Origin: Anaerohabitans sp964387285
GTDB lineage: Bacteria; Zhuqueibacterota; Zhuqueibacteria; Residuimicrobiales; Residuimicrobiaceae
Direction of reading: 5' to 3'
Assembly (NCBI GenBank): GCA_964387285.1
Contig: CAYLWO010000004.1
Coordinates: 99,522-163,521, forward strand
Length of the DNA stretch: 64,000 nucleotides
Within the stretch, counting starts at the first letter, position 1; each line of letters begins with the position of its first letter. The position numbers and the translations under genes are program-made. Below are positions 54,158-63,029 of the stretch, one piece after another. The notes under the pieces were generated by a model. It was not told the DNA's origin and did no database searches. It was given only the letters and a program-made list of their open reading frames with translations.

Positions 54158-54280
54158 ACCCCGGGGTCGCGCTCCTGGCGACCCCGGGTGTTTTCCTGCA
54201 GGCTTGAAGTAAAGCAATCACCCAGAGCCTGGTGAAAGACACCCGGCGTGGCTGTAAAAACCACGGCCATACCCGGGGTC
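54158..54280. repeat. Second copy of the GC-rich double-hairpin element; also terminator-like
   Basis: Directly after the stop codon, CCCGGGGTCGC pairs with GCGACCCCGGG (about 54160-54188) followed by TGTTTTCC, which would end transcription of the AAA+ gene. Further on, GAAAGACACCCGG-GTGGC (about 54235-54251) and CCACGGCCA complete the match to the inverted core of the element at 7746-7920. The remainder of the gap to 54386 is AT-rich with no gene. Confidence 0.6.
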
Positions 54281-54386
54281 TGGACGTAAAATATTTTTAT
54301 ATTGCTTCTTGTTTTAAAATGATTTATAATATAAACAATCTTGCATCATGGGTTTGTCCTGCCAATCATTTACATGAGGGTTAATC

Positions 54387-56033
54387 ATGTCGACGGAATC
54401 CTGGTTATTATCCGGACTAGTCATGGCCGCTCTGGCCTTGAGCTGCCAATCTGTGAATATCACCAGCAAGGCGCCTGCGGACACTGTAAAAAAAGAACTG
54501 GCCAAATTCGCACCCGTTGAATTAAAAGCCGACCTGTCCGGCCTCTCGCAGAACGATAAAAAATGCCTGCAAAAACTGATTAAAGCGGCGGACCTTATCG
54601 ATCAGCTTTTTCTCAGACAGGTTGATCCGCAAAATCCCCAATTGCTGAAGGCTTTGGAAAAAAGCATGGAACAACCCTACCTGGATCTTTTTAAGGTCAT
54701 GTACGGTCCCTGGAATAGGCTGGATCACGACAAACCGTTCCTGAACGATCGACCCAAACCGGCCGGCGCCGGTTTCTATCCGACAGACATGACGAAGGAA
54801 GAGTTTGAAGCTGCCATAAAAGACAATCCTGATCTGAAAAAAAGGTTTGAAAGCAATTTCACCGTTATCAGCCGCGTCAAGGGCCAATTGCGCAGCATCC
54901 CCTATCATCTGGCTTATCAGCCTTATACGCAAGAGATCAGCGATCTTTTACAGGAGGCTGCTGAACTGACAGACGACGCCTCTTTGAAAAATTTTCTCCA
55001 TCTGCGCAGTGGCGCCTTTCTTACGGACGATTATTACGAATCAGACATGGCCTGGATGGATTTAAGCGGCGATTTGGAAGTGGTCATCGGTCCTTATGAG
55101 GTTTATGAGGACGGCTTGTACAATTACAAAGCCGCCTATGAGGCGTTCCTCTGTGTGGTGGATAAAATTGAAAGTGAAAAATTGGCGGCTGTGTCGCGCT
55201 ACCTCAAAGAAATGGAAGCCAATCTGCCGATTGCGGACGAATACAAAACCAGCCGGGGTCTCTCCTCCCCCATCAAAGTGGTTCAGGAAATCATGTCAGC
55301 CGGCGACACCAAATCCGGAGTGCAGACCACCGCTTTTAATCTGCCCAACGACGAACGCGTGCGTGAAGCCAAGGGTTCGAAAAAGGTCATGCTGAAAAAT
55401 GTCGCTCAGGCCAAATATGAAAAATGCTGGATTCCCATTGCCAACGCCATTCTGGCGGAAAAACCGCTGCAGAACGTCACCTTTGACATGTACTTCAACG
55501 ACGTGCTGATGCACGAAATGAGCCACGGCCTGGGGCCCGGCATGATCACGCAAGCGAACGGCGAGCGGGTGGACGTAGCCAAGCTGCTCAAAGAGTATTA
55601 TTCAGTCATCGAGGAATGCAAGGCTGATGTACTGGGAGCGTTGAATTTGAAATTCCTCATGGATAAGGGCGTGTTTGCGCAAAATCCATATGGCCTGTAT
55701 GCCACCTATCTCGGCGGCATGTTTCGTTCCATCCGGTTCGGCATCAACGAAGCGCATGGCGGCGGCGTGGCCATACAGTTTAACTATCTGATGGAAAAGG
55801 GCGCTTTTTTCGTCAACGATCAGGGCAAACTGGATTTGGACGAAAAAAAGATGCTGCCGGCGCTCACGGAGCTGGCGCAGCAATTGTTAATGCTGCAGGC
55901 GAAGGGCGATTATGAAGGTACGAAAAAGCTGGTCATGCAATATCGGGTCATGTCGCCGGTCATGAAGAAATATGTAGAGCAATTAAAAGAGGTGGCTGTA
56001 GATATACGGCCGAGCTATCAAATATCCTTTTAA
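54387..56033 (+). CDS. M49-family (dipeptidyl peptidase III-like) zinc peptidase, lipoprotein
   Basis: A 548-residue protein with a lipoprotein signal (GLVMAALALSC, lipobox Cys at about 20). Zinc motif one is the pentapeptide H376-E-M-S-H380, followed by GLGPG. Motif two is EECKAD at 409-414, with Glu410 as third ligand. HxxxH-type pentapeptides replace the usual HEXXGH hexapeptide in a subgroup known from Caldithrix-like bacteria. It should remove dipeptides from peptide N-termini, here on the periplasmic or outer face. The role beside the conflict genes is unclear; it may be a chance neighbour. Confidence 0.85.
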   Translation: MSTESWLLSGLVMAALALSCQSVNITSKAPADTVKKELAKFAPVELKADLSGLSQNDKKCLQKLIKAADLIDQLFLRQVDPQNPQLLKALEKSMEQPYLDLFKVMYGPWNRLDHDKPFLNDRPKPAGAGFYPTDMTKEEFEAAIKDNPDLKKRFESNFTVISRVKGQLRSIPYHLAYQPYTQEISDLLQEAAELTDDASLKNFLHLRSGAFLTDDYYESDMAWMDLSGDLEVVIGPYEVYEDGLYNYKAAYEAFLCVVDKIESEKLAAVSRYLKEMEANLPIADEYKTSRGLSSPIKVVQEIMSAGDTKSGVQTTAFNLPNDERVREAKGSKKVMLKNVAQAKYEKCWIPIANAILAEKPLQNVTFDMYFNDVLMHEMSHGLGPGMITQANGERVDVAKLLKEYYSVIEECKADVLGALNLKFLMDKGVFAQNPYGLYATYLGGMFRSIRFGINEAHGGGVAIQFNYLMEKGAFFVNDQGKLDLDEKKMLPALTELAQQLLMLQAKGDYEGTKKLVMQYRVMSPVMKKYVEQLKEVAVDIRPSYQISF

Positions 56034-56108
56034 AATGTTGGGCAACCTTTTCCGAGAAAAACAGTATTTATTATATTCATATTTTTTTCTATCTGACAGG
56101 AAATAAAA

Positions 56109-58595
56109 ATGAAAAATAATAAAAAGAAAGGCTCACTCCACACCCGGAATAAAGAAAGAATAGCATCAAAATCGGGTAAAAAGCTCTTACCGATAGACTC
56201 CCACATCCAGGAACTAGCGAACAAAATCAATCAAGGGAAAAAACATGTCATGAAAAGATGCTTTATGACCGGGAAGCAATGCATTTTTTCATCACAGATA
56301 ACCGAAAGCGTGGAAAGAAGCGAAAAGGAGAAATGCTTAAAAGAGACCTCTGCTTTTGTAATCATGCCCTTTCAAGCCAACCTGGAGACCTTTTATCGAT
56401 GGAGTTTAAAACCTTATCTTATTAAAGGATATAGGTTTCAGGAGAATAACGTGCAAAGGGCGGATGAGGTTAGAGAAATTGGTTATATCGTTTGTGAAAA
56501 AATATGTAAAAAAATTCAAGAAACTGATTTGGTAATTGCAGAGGTGACTCGAAAAAATTCTAATGTGTTTTATGAACTCGGTTTGTCCATTGGACTTGAA
56601 AAACCGTATATATTACTTCAGGATGCGCAGTCGCCAAATCCCGCACTTGCTGATGATAGCTTGAGAAGGTCATTAAATATTCCGGACGATTGGAATAAAG
56701 ATGAAAAAAAAATAATGAAATATCCAAGTGTGGGTGCGCTGGATATACATGTTGAAAAACATAGATTGCCGCAATACATCACTTTTCCGTCAATTAATTC
56801 TCAAGCAAGTCGAAAGTTAGTAATCTCAATATTAAAAATAAAAGAACCTAATGAGACGTCCCATAATGATGATACTCCACTGAATGACATTAAAATTAAA
56901 TTTAACGATATCTTAAAGGGATCAATTGGAGTTGCCTTAGCAGAAATTCGTTCGGATATCGAATTAAAGGTCGCTAACTATGGCTCTTGGCAACAGGTTG
57001 TAAAGGAAATACCTGAACGAGAATGGTTCGAATTTTCAGAAGCAAAATTGATAGAAATTGACGATCAATCTCAAGGAAAGGGTTTTGATGCCATTTCAAA
57101 GACTATAGAATCATCCTTTGCAACGGTGATTGACGTAAGCCACAATAATCCGGTTGCATATTTTTGGCTAGGGTACTGTCATGCTCGCGGTTTGAATGCC
57201 ATACCCGTGTACAAAGTTGACAGCACTAATAAAAACGAAAAGGATCTAATTGCCTATCTAGAGTTGGAACATGGTGACGCGCAAGGGACTGATACGATAC
57301 CGGTGTTTAAAACAGAATGCCAAAGTAATTTTAAAAACGATGAAAAATCAAAACATGATTTAGCCTTTGACATTCACGCATTATGGTATGCTCAATACGA
57401 TGAAGAGAAACCGTATGAATTCAAAACAAAAATACGTGAAATTTTCGAACATTTATTACAAAGGGACTTGCCCGATCGACAAAAAAGAGCGTTTTGGAAT
57501 CGCTTTCCGGCTGAGCGGAAAATGAAAGTTTTTACTGGCGCCATTCACGTGGACAAATTAAATCGTGAAATGATTGGTGATTGGGACCTCAGGACGGTTT
57601 CTGAGTTATTTTCTTTTCTGCCATCAGTCCGCGAAGCGATGGCTATTGAATTAGTCACTCCCATTTATTCACCTGAACAGGCATTTAAAAAGTATAAAGA
57701 AAATACATTAAAGTCCAATAAAACGATAAAGGCTGAAAGACCGGACAAATGGCTAAACGGATATCGAGAATATATAGAAAAACAACTAAAAGGCAGCAAT
57801 GCAATCGTGATTGCTTCGCCTGATGTGAATCCGATTACTGAATATCTTTTACACAAAATTTATCATGTGACGCAACCTCCACAGGTATTTGAAAAAACTT
57901 TAGAGGCCAATTTTAACGGTTTTGTGGTAGTCAAACAAGTAGATAAAAATGTTCAAAACCACAATAGGAAAAACTTCCAATCGTTAAAATCAGAACAGAA
58001 TTTCAGCAAACTGTTTTATCATGAAGTGACCGGCGAACAACTCAAGAAAGAATTCGGCAAATCTTACCGTAATAAACCAAAGGATCTTCGAGGATTTGGA
58101 ATTCATGCAGAAGGCACCTTGACCATGAAAACTGAACTCTTTGAAAAGTATGTAAGCCAGGACGAATGCAAGAGAGATTTTTCACTTTTAGGACATTTGG
58201 TCGTCGCGAGATATCCACAATCTGATGATGGCAATATGGTGGTCTTGCTCAATGGAGTGAGTGGGCCTGCCACTTATGCACTAGCTCAAATACTCACAGG
58301 TGGTGGACAGAAGGGCAGCAACGAATTAAATGCTCCTTCAGAACACTTATTGCAGGAGATAAACAAACTATTGGATAGTGAGGATTGCCCCGGGATTGAA
58401 GCGATTATAAAGGTGCAGATTAAACCGACTAAAGATTGGAAAAATCAAACCTATTTAGACAGTCGTCAGGTAAAAAGTTGGAATTTTTTAATCCGCACCT
58501 TGGATAAAAGAAAACAGAATCAATATATTGACAGATTTGGCCCCAAATATTTACCGAGATTGATGGGGCAAATATCTCAACTGAAAAAATCATAA
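56109..58595 (+). CDS. Deoxyribosyltransferase/TIR-like nucleotide-enzyme protein, AT-rich
   Basis: An 828-residue multidomain protein. A small Cys pair (CFMTGKQC) lies at about 50-57. The first Rossmann-like domain (about 82-175) reads SAFVIMPFQANLETFY, RADEVREIGYI, ETDLVIAEVTRKNSNVFYELGLSIGL, like nucleoside 2-deoxyribosyltransferase/TIR-like enzymes that act on the N-glycosidic bond. A second similar unit (about 295-375) has FATVIDVSHNNPVAYFWLGYCHARGLNAIPVY. The C-terminal part has LGHLVVARYP and LLNGVSGPATYALAQILTGG. Codon use is far more AT-rich than its neighbours, a sign of transfer. It has AGGAAA before ATG. A role as effector or sensor acting on nucleotides is inferred from fold pattern. 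Confidence 0.65.
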   Translation: MKNNKKKGSLHTRNKERIASKSGKKLLPIDSHIQELANKINQGKKHVMKRCFMTGKQCIFSSQITESVERSEKEKCLKETSAFVIMPFQANLETFYRWSLKPYLIKGYRFQENNVQRADEVREIGYIVCEKICKKIQETDLVIAEVTRKNSNVFYELGLSIGLEKPYILLQDAQSPNPALADDSLRRSLNIPDDWNKDEKKIMKYPSVGALDIHVEKHRLPQYITFPSINSQASRKLVISILKIKEPNETSHNDDTPLNDIKIKFNDILKGSIGVALAEIRSDIELKVANYGSWQQVVKEIPEREWFEFSEAKLIEIDDQSQGKGFDAISKTIESSFATVIDVSHNNPVAYFWLGYCHARGLNAIPVYKVDSTNKNEKDLIAYLELEHGDAQGTDTIPVFKTECQSNFKNDEKSKHDLAFDIHALWYAQYDEEKPYEFKTKIREIFEHLLQRDLPDRQKRAFWNRFPAERKMKVFTGAIHVDKLNREMIGDWDLRTVSELFSFLPSVREAMAIELVTPIYSPEQAFKKYKENTLKSNKTIKAERPDKWLNGYREYIEKQLKGSNAIVIASPDVNPITEYLLHKIYHVTQPPQVFEKTLEANFNGFVVVKQVDKNVQNHNRKNFQSLKSEQNFSKLFYHEVTGEQLKKEFGKSYRNKPKDLRGFGIHAEGTLTMKTELFEKYVSQDECKRDFSLLGHLVVARYPQSDDGNMVVLLNGVSGPATYALAQILTGGGQKGSNELNAPSEHLLQEINKLLDSEDCPGIEAIIKVQIKPTKDWKNQTYLDSRQVKSWNFLIRTLDKRKQNQYIDRFGPKYLPRLMGQISQLKKS

Positions 58596-58612
58596 AAGAC
58601 GATCCTTCAAAC

Positions 58613-60373
58613 ATGTTTCTCCCCTTTTATCGCGGCGATGGCGCGTGGTTGCAGCGTCTGCAGGCCGTGGAATTCATGCAAAAAGTGGAATTCCTGCAAA
58701 GGTTGCGCACGGATTATGCGCCGCAGGAAAACGGCCTCAATCTGCCCATTTCGTCGGAATTTTTTGACAAGATGGCCAGCCCGGAATACCTGCACCAACG
58801 CTTCGGCAGAAAATATAACGCGCAGAGCAACAGCCTGGTCGCCGGATTTAAGAGTTTGCAGGATTTTTGCCGACAAAAATCTGTCCGTTCCATGACCGAT
58901 CTGGGAGCTGAATTTGATTTCAGCATCTCCCTCTATGTGGATCAGTATTGTATTCGCGAAGAGAGTCTGGATCGCATTATGGCGCCCATGAAGCTGGCGC
59001 AAATTCCGCAAGCAGCCCAGAGTTGGATCGATCTTGGTTTCATGCGGTACGGGGAAAACGGCTGCAAAGAGGCCATGCATTACTTTAAACAAGCGCTGGA
59101 AATCGAACCGGGCCTTTATCCGTTGCTGTATCGCATCGGCCTGATTCATCTGAATGTGCCGGAATTGGCGGATGAGAACAGCGCGTTTTATCGTTGCAAA
59201 ACCTGCGGAGAATTTGCCGAAAACCGCGGCGATACCGATATGGCCGGCCGCGCTTTTCTGCACGCCGCATTTGCCGCCTATTTGCTGACCCGGGATCAGG
59301 AGGCCATGCAACTGGCGCAAAAAGCCATAACGATGAATTCATCCATGGTGGAAGGGTATTATCTTTATGCTAAAATAGCCGTCATGCACGATACCGCCTC
59401 AGCCGCCATTAAAATCCGCACGGCCATTGCCATGGACAATCAATACCTGTTTAAAGCGGCGGCTGATCGCGACATGGAACCGATTCAGGAACAATTGTTC
59501 GCCGAGTTGCACAAGGAAGCTGAAGCGAAGGCGGCTGTTTCAGCCGCCGAATTTGAGGTCAAGCGTGAATATATCAAAACAGCGGCGCGGTTCATCAACG
59601 AACATGAAGTGCGCATGGACCAGGTCGGCGCGCATCGCGATTTTTTCGAACGGATCAACAGTGACTTTATGACTCTGGCCGATATCCATAAACGGAATAC
59701 CTTCTTTGATTTCCTGTTATTCAACGAACAATACGATGATTTTTGCGGCAAATGGTTCACCAAACAGTTCGAGGAACGTTTGCAAAAAAAAATCGCTGAT
59801 CTGCAAGAGCACAGCCGACAATACACTGATTTGGAAGACGAACTTAACCGATACTCTCTAAATCAAAAAAGCGCACAATGGCTCTCCTGCGTTTTTATCA
59901 ATTTGTCGTTTATGGGTTTGATCTACAGCATGGTGCAATCAACCCTATTCTCCCCTGGTTGGTATCTCGTAATTCTTTTATTTGTTATGATCTCCCTGCT
60001 CTTTTTATATCCGGACCATTTGCTGTTCGATCTGGAACGTATGCTGAAAAGGATCACCCGGCACCGGCTCCATTCTTCTCTAATAACATCGTTCATCGCC
60101 AACCTCAAGGAACATGTTCAGGGAACTCATTGTATCATTCACATGACGACCAATACCCTGATGCTGGCCTGCGCGATGATTTTTTCCGGCTTGCCGGAAC
60201 CGGCGCCCCGGCCGCGGATAACCTATATCTGGATATTTTTAACTTTTATTTTTGTCTTATTATGCCGGCGAAACACGCAGGCGATCAAGGCGGCACAGGA
60301 TAAAAAAATCGACCTTGAAATGAAAATAAACGAGGTTATTCAGTATCCGTTGACGGAAGATTCCATTTTATAG
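58613..60373 (+). CDS. TPR and coiled-coil membrane protein
   Basis: A 586-residue protein. The N-terminal 120 residues are unassigned. TPR-like repeats follow at about 120-300 (AQSWIDLGFMRYGENGCKEAMHYFKQALEIEP, AEAMQLAQKAITMN-type helices). An alpha-helical, probably coiled region spans about 295-415, and four hydrophobic segments lie in the C-terminal third (about 425-442, 445-465, 510-525, 535-550). No enzyme motif is present. It starts 17 bases after the AT-rich gene and ends 7 bases before the histidine kinase gene, so it belongs to the kinase operon. It may scaffold the signalling complex at the membrane. Confidence 0.7.
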   Translation: MFLPFYRGDGAWLQRLQAVEFMQKVEFLQRLRTDYAPQENGLNLPISSEFFDKMASPEYLHQRFGRKYNAQSNSLVAGFKSLQDFCRQKSVRSMTDLGAEFDFSISLYVDQYCIREESLDRIMAPMKLAQIPQAAQSWIDLGFMRYGENGCKEAMHYFKQALEIEPGLYPLLYRIGLIHLNVPELADENSAFYRCKTCGEFAENRGDTDMAGRAFLHAAFAAYLLTRDQEAMQLAQKAITMNSSMVEGYYLYAKIAVMHDTASAAIKIRTAIAMDNQYLFKAAADRDMEPIQEQLFAELHKEAEAKAAVSAAEFEVKREYIKTAARFINEHEVRMDQVGAHRDFFERINSDFMTLADIHKRNTFFDFLLFNEQYDDFCGKWFTKQFEERLQKKIADLQEHSRQYTDLEDELNRYSLNQKSAQWLSCVFINLSFMGLIYSMVQSTLFSPGWYLVILLFVMISLLFLYPDHLLFDLERMLKRITRHRLHSSLITSFIANLKEHVQGTHCIIHMTTNTLMLACAMIFSGLPEPAPRPRITYIWIFLTFIFVLLCRRNTQAIKAAQDKKIDLEMKINEVIQYPLTEDSIL

Positions 60374-60380
60374 GAATCCT

Positions 60381-62624
60381 ATGCATTCTTTATCCTTTTT
60401 TCGGGATCTCCTGGATTACAGTCCTGCGGAAATATCCGTCATTGACATGAGTCCGGGGAAAAACAGATTTGACATTTTGTACATCAATCGCACGAAAGCG
60501 GGTATATTCGGGATCGCCGGCGAGGATGTGGTCGGCCAAAAATGTCACCGGGTATTCGAATCTTTGCGTCCGCTGGACGGTGAAACGGCTGGTTGCTGCC
60601 CCAACTGTCCGTCCCTGGAGGCCTATGAAAAAAACGGCCGCGAGATTCATCGCGATTGGCAGTACCTGCATCCGGCCAGCAAACAAATACGCATCGTCAA
60701 CATCACCGCGCGGCGCATCCCCGGCACGCATCAGGTTATCGAAGTTTGTCGCGACAACACCATGCGTCGCCGGATTTCCGAGATGACCTCCCTGTTATCA
60801 CGCGTAGAATCTTATCAGCAAATTGAAGAGATCATTCATAACGGTTTTTTAGCCTGGCTTTATTTTGACCGTTGCCGTTTTTACCGTTTGTCCAGCAGCA
60901 GCCACGAACTGGTTTTAAAAAGCTTTAAAAAGGGCATTGTCAAATCGGGCCAACCCGGCGAACGGGAATTGATCGATGTAGCGGCCGAAGTGGTATTGAC
61001 CCGGGAAAACTCGGCGGCGGATAAGGCGCTTCTGGAAAACAACGACACCACAGCCAAGCTGTATTATATCGCTGATCTCGTCCCCAAGGAACAGGCGCCG
61101 GATTGTCGTTTTCAAAAGGCCATCTTACTCAGTCAATGTCATTCCACATTACAACTTGAAAAATCGCGTTATCCCATTTGGCTGGACCTGCCGATTTCAG
61201 CATCAGGGAAAATCATCGGCAAAATCAGCGTGGATATCGCGCAAGAAGCGGGAGCCGTCGGCTGGAGCATAGCGGATTACGAAATCGAGTCCCTGGAATT
61301 ACTTGCACAAACGATCGGCCAGGCGTGGGAAAACGTGCGTTTGTTGGATGTATATGAACTGCGTAAAATCGATAAAATCGTCTGGGTCAGCAAGGGCGCA
61401 GATCTGCGCGATGTGTTGTCGCAGATTATGATGAGCACCTGTTCCTATCTCGGGTTCGATCACAGTCACATCGCGCTGGATCAGGGCAACAACACAGTCG
61501 AAATCATAGACCGTGAGTTTGATACGGCCGGCAAAGCGCGCATTCTGTCATTTTCAGATTCCATCTGTGGCGGCGTCATTGAAAAATTTAACAAGGAACG
61601 TGAGGAAAATCCCACCATTGTCGATCCCATTCCAGACGAGTTGCGCCGGACCTACAAAGATATCGGCGACCAGGACCTTGGCAGCGGCCGGGAAGCCAAA
61701 AGCTGCCTGGCCACCCCGATGATAGACGATGACGGGGTTCTCGTCGGCGCCTGGTATCTGGAAAGCGCTAAAACCCAGATGTTCAACGAATATGTGACCG
61801 ATCGCATTCAGGTCATTGCCCGACAGATGGCCGGCGCCGTAAGGCGTGTGCAGGCTGATAAGGAACTGGAAAAACAGCGCGATCAGGCGGTGAAAAGCCA
61901 AACCGAAGCGGAAAAAAATCTGGAAGAAAAAGAGCGTTTCTATCAAACCGCACAGCACGAACTGCTGGCGCCGATTGATCCCATCGCCGCCACATTTAAA
62001 CTGTTCAAACGCAAGGTGGAGAACCTCAACATCAAAGACCGTCGGCTGCTGCAATTGGCGGACGAAGGCATTACCCATTGCCAATTTTTAAGATACACTT
62101 TTGACAATTTTGATTTTTTGCGCTCAGAACCGATTTTTCTCAATCACGGGGACGCACAGATTTTTAAAGAGGTGATAATCCCGGTGGTGGAAACGGTGCG
62201 TGAATTTGCCAAAGAGCAGGGCGTGCAGATCGAGTACAGCGGTTATCAGATCGTGGAAAAGTACATCTCTCTGGACGTCAACCGTATGCGCAATGTTTTT
62301 TTTAATTTGTTGCGCAATGCCATCAAGTATTCTCACCGCGGCACGGTGATCTATGTTCGCGGCGTCAAGGTGACGGAGGGCGTCTCTTTGATAGAGGTGG
62401 AGAACAAAGGCATCGGCGTGCCGGCGGGCATGGAGGAGGATATTTTCAAATTGTATGAACGGGCCGAAAACGCTAAAAAATTGACCACGCCCGGGTCCGG
62501 AATTGGTTTGTACATTTCCAGAAAAATTATTCAAGCGCATAACGGCAAACTGTATCTGGCTCACAATCACGAGCCGACTATTTTTTCTCTGGAATTGCCC
62601 AAGAGCGGGGGGAGAACAGAATGA
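60381..62624 (+). CDS. Soluble PAS/GAF hybrid-sensor histidine kinase
   Basis: A 747-residue cytoplasmic kinase without membrane helices. A PAS-like domain (about 1-130) includes the Cys-rich GCCPNCPSLEAYE common to PAS sensors. Two GAF-like domains span about 140-320 and about 335-490. A coiled linker (KELEKQRDQAVKSQTEAEKNLEEKERF) leads to the phospho-acceptor H526 (TAQHELLAPIDPI). The ATPase has N-box FNLLRNAIKYS, G1 VENKGIGVP and G2 GSGIGLYIS. The G1 has Asn in place of the usual Asp, an unusual change that may affect ATP binding. It overlaps the receiver gene by four bases. Confidence 0.88.
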   Translation: MHSLSFFRDLLDYSPAEISVIDMSPGKNRFDILYINRTKAGIFGIAGEDVVGQKCHRVFESLRPLDGETAGCCPNCPSLEAYEKNGREIHRDWQYLHPASKQIRIVNITARRIPGTHQVIEVCRDNTMRRRISEMTSLLSRVESYQQIEEIIHNGFLAWLYFDRCRFYRLSSSSHELVLKSFKKGIVKSGQPGERELIDVAAEVVLTRENSAADKALLENNDTTAKLYYIADLVPKEQAPDCRFQKAILLSQCHSTLQLEKSRYPIWLDLPISASGKIIGKISVDIAQEAGAVGWSIADYEIESLELLAQTIGQAWENVRLLDVYELRKIDKIVWVSKGADLRDVLSQIMMSTCSYLGFDHSHIALDQGNNTVEIIDREFDTAGKARILSFSDSICGGVIEKFNKEREENPTIVDPIPDELRRTYKDIGDQDLGSGREAKSCLATPMIDDDGVLVGAWYLESAKTQMFNEYVTDRIQVIARQMAGAVRRVQADKELEKQRDQAVKSQTEAEKNLEEKERFYQTAQHELLAPIDPIAATFKLFKRKVENLNIKDRRLLQLADEGITHCQFLRYTFDNFDFLRSEPIFLNHGDAQIFKEVIIPVVETVREFAKEQGVQIEYSGYQIVEKYISLDVNRMRNVFFNLLRNAIKYSHRGTVIYVRGVKVTEGVSLIEVENKGIGVPAGMEEDIFKLYERAENAKKLTTPGSGIGLYISRKIIQAHNGKLYLAHNHEPTIFSLELPKSGGRTE

Positions 62625-63016
62625 TTATCGTATGGATCGACGATGACTCTTATCGCACCAAAACCACCAAGGAGTTGCTGGAAATGCAAGGCCACAAAAT
62701 CCATTTTTTTGCCGAATATGCCGAAGGCTATGACTATTTAAAGAGCAACCATATGAAGACCGGGGCCGTCATTTTGGACATCATGATGCCGCCCGGCGAG
62801 TTTTTCAATCCCAAGGAGACCAATGACGGTCGTACGACCGGCCTGCATCTGTTCAAATTAATACGAAAATTCTTTCGCGGGCCGATCTTGCTCTATACCA
62901 TCTTTGGCAATCAGGCGCAAATTGAGTATTTTATTCGCAATGACGCCAAGGCGCGTTATCTGGCTAAACCGGCCGGCGACGATGAAATCATGAGTTGCAT
63001 ATATCAAATGAAATAA
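62621..63016 (+). CDS. Stand-alone response-regulator receiver
   Basis: A 131-residue receiver domain with no output domain. The acidic pocket is D7-D9, the phospho-acceptor is D53 (VILDIMMPPG), T93 takes the Thr role and K116 (YLAKPA) the Lys role. An insert of about 15 residues after the acceptor (GEFFNPKETNDGRTTG) is typical of a CheY-like subgroup in such operons. ATG overlaps the kinase stop (ATGA), so the two proteins are produced together. Without a DNA-binding part it probably signals by protein contact. Confidence 0.88.
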   Translation: MIIVWIDDDSYRTKTTKELLEMQGHKIHFFAEYAEGYDYLKSNHMKTGAVILDIMMPPGEFFNPKETNDGRTTGLHLFKLIRKFFRGPILLYTIFGNQAQIEYFIRNDAKARYLAKPAGDDEIMSCIYQMK

Positions 63017-63029
63017 ATGTGAGGCAAGT

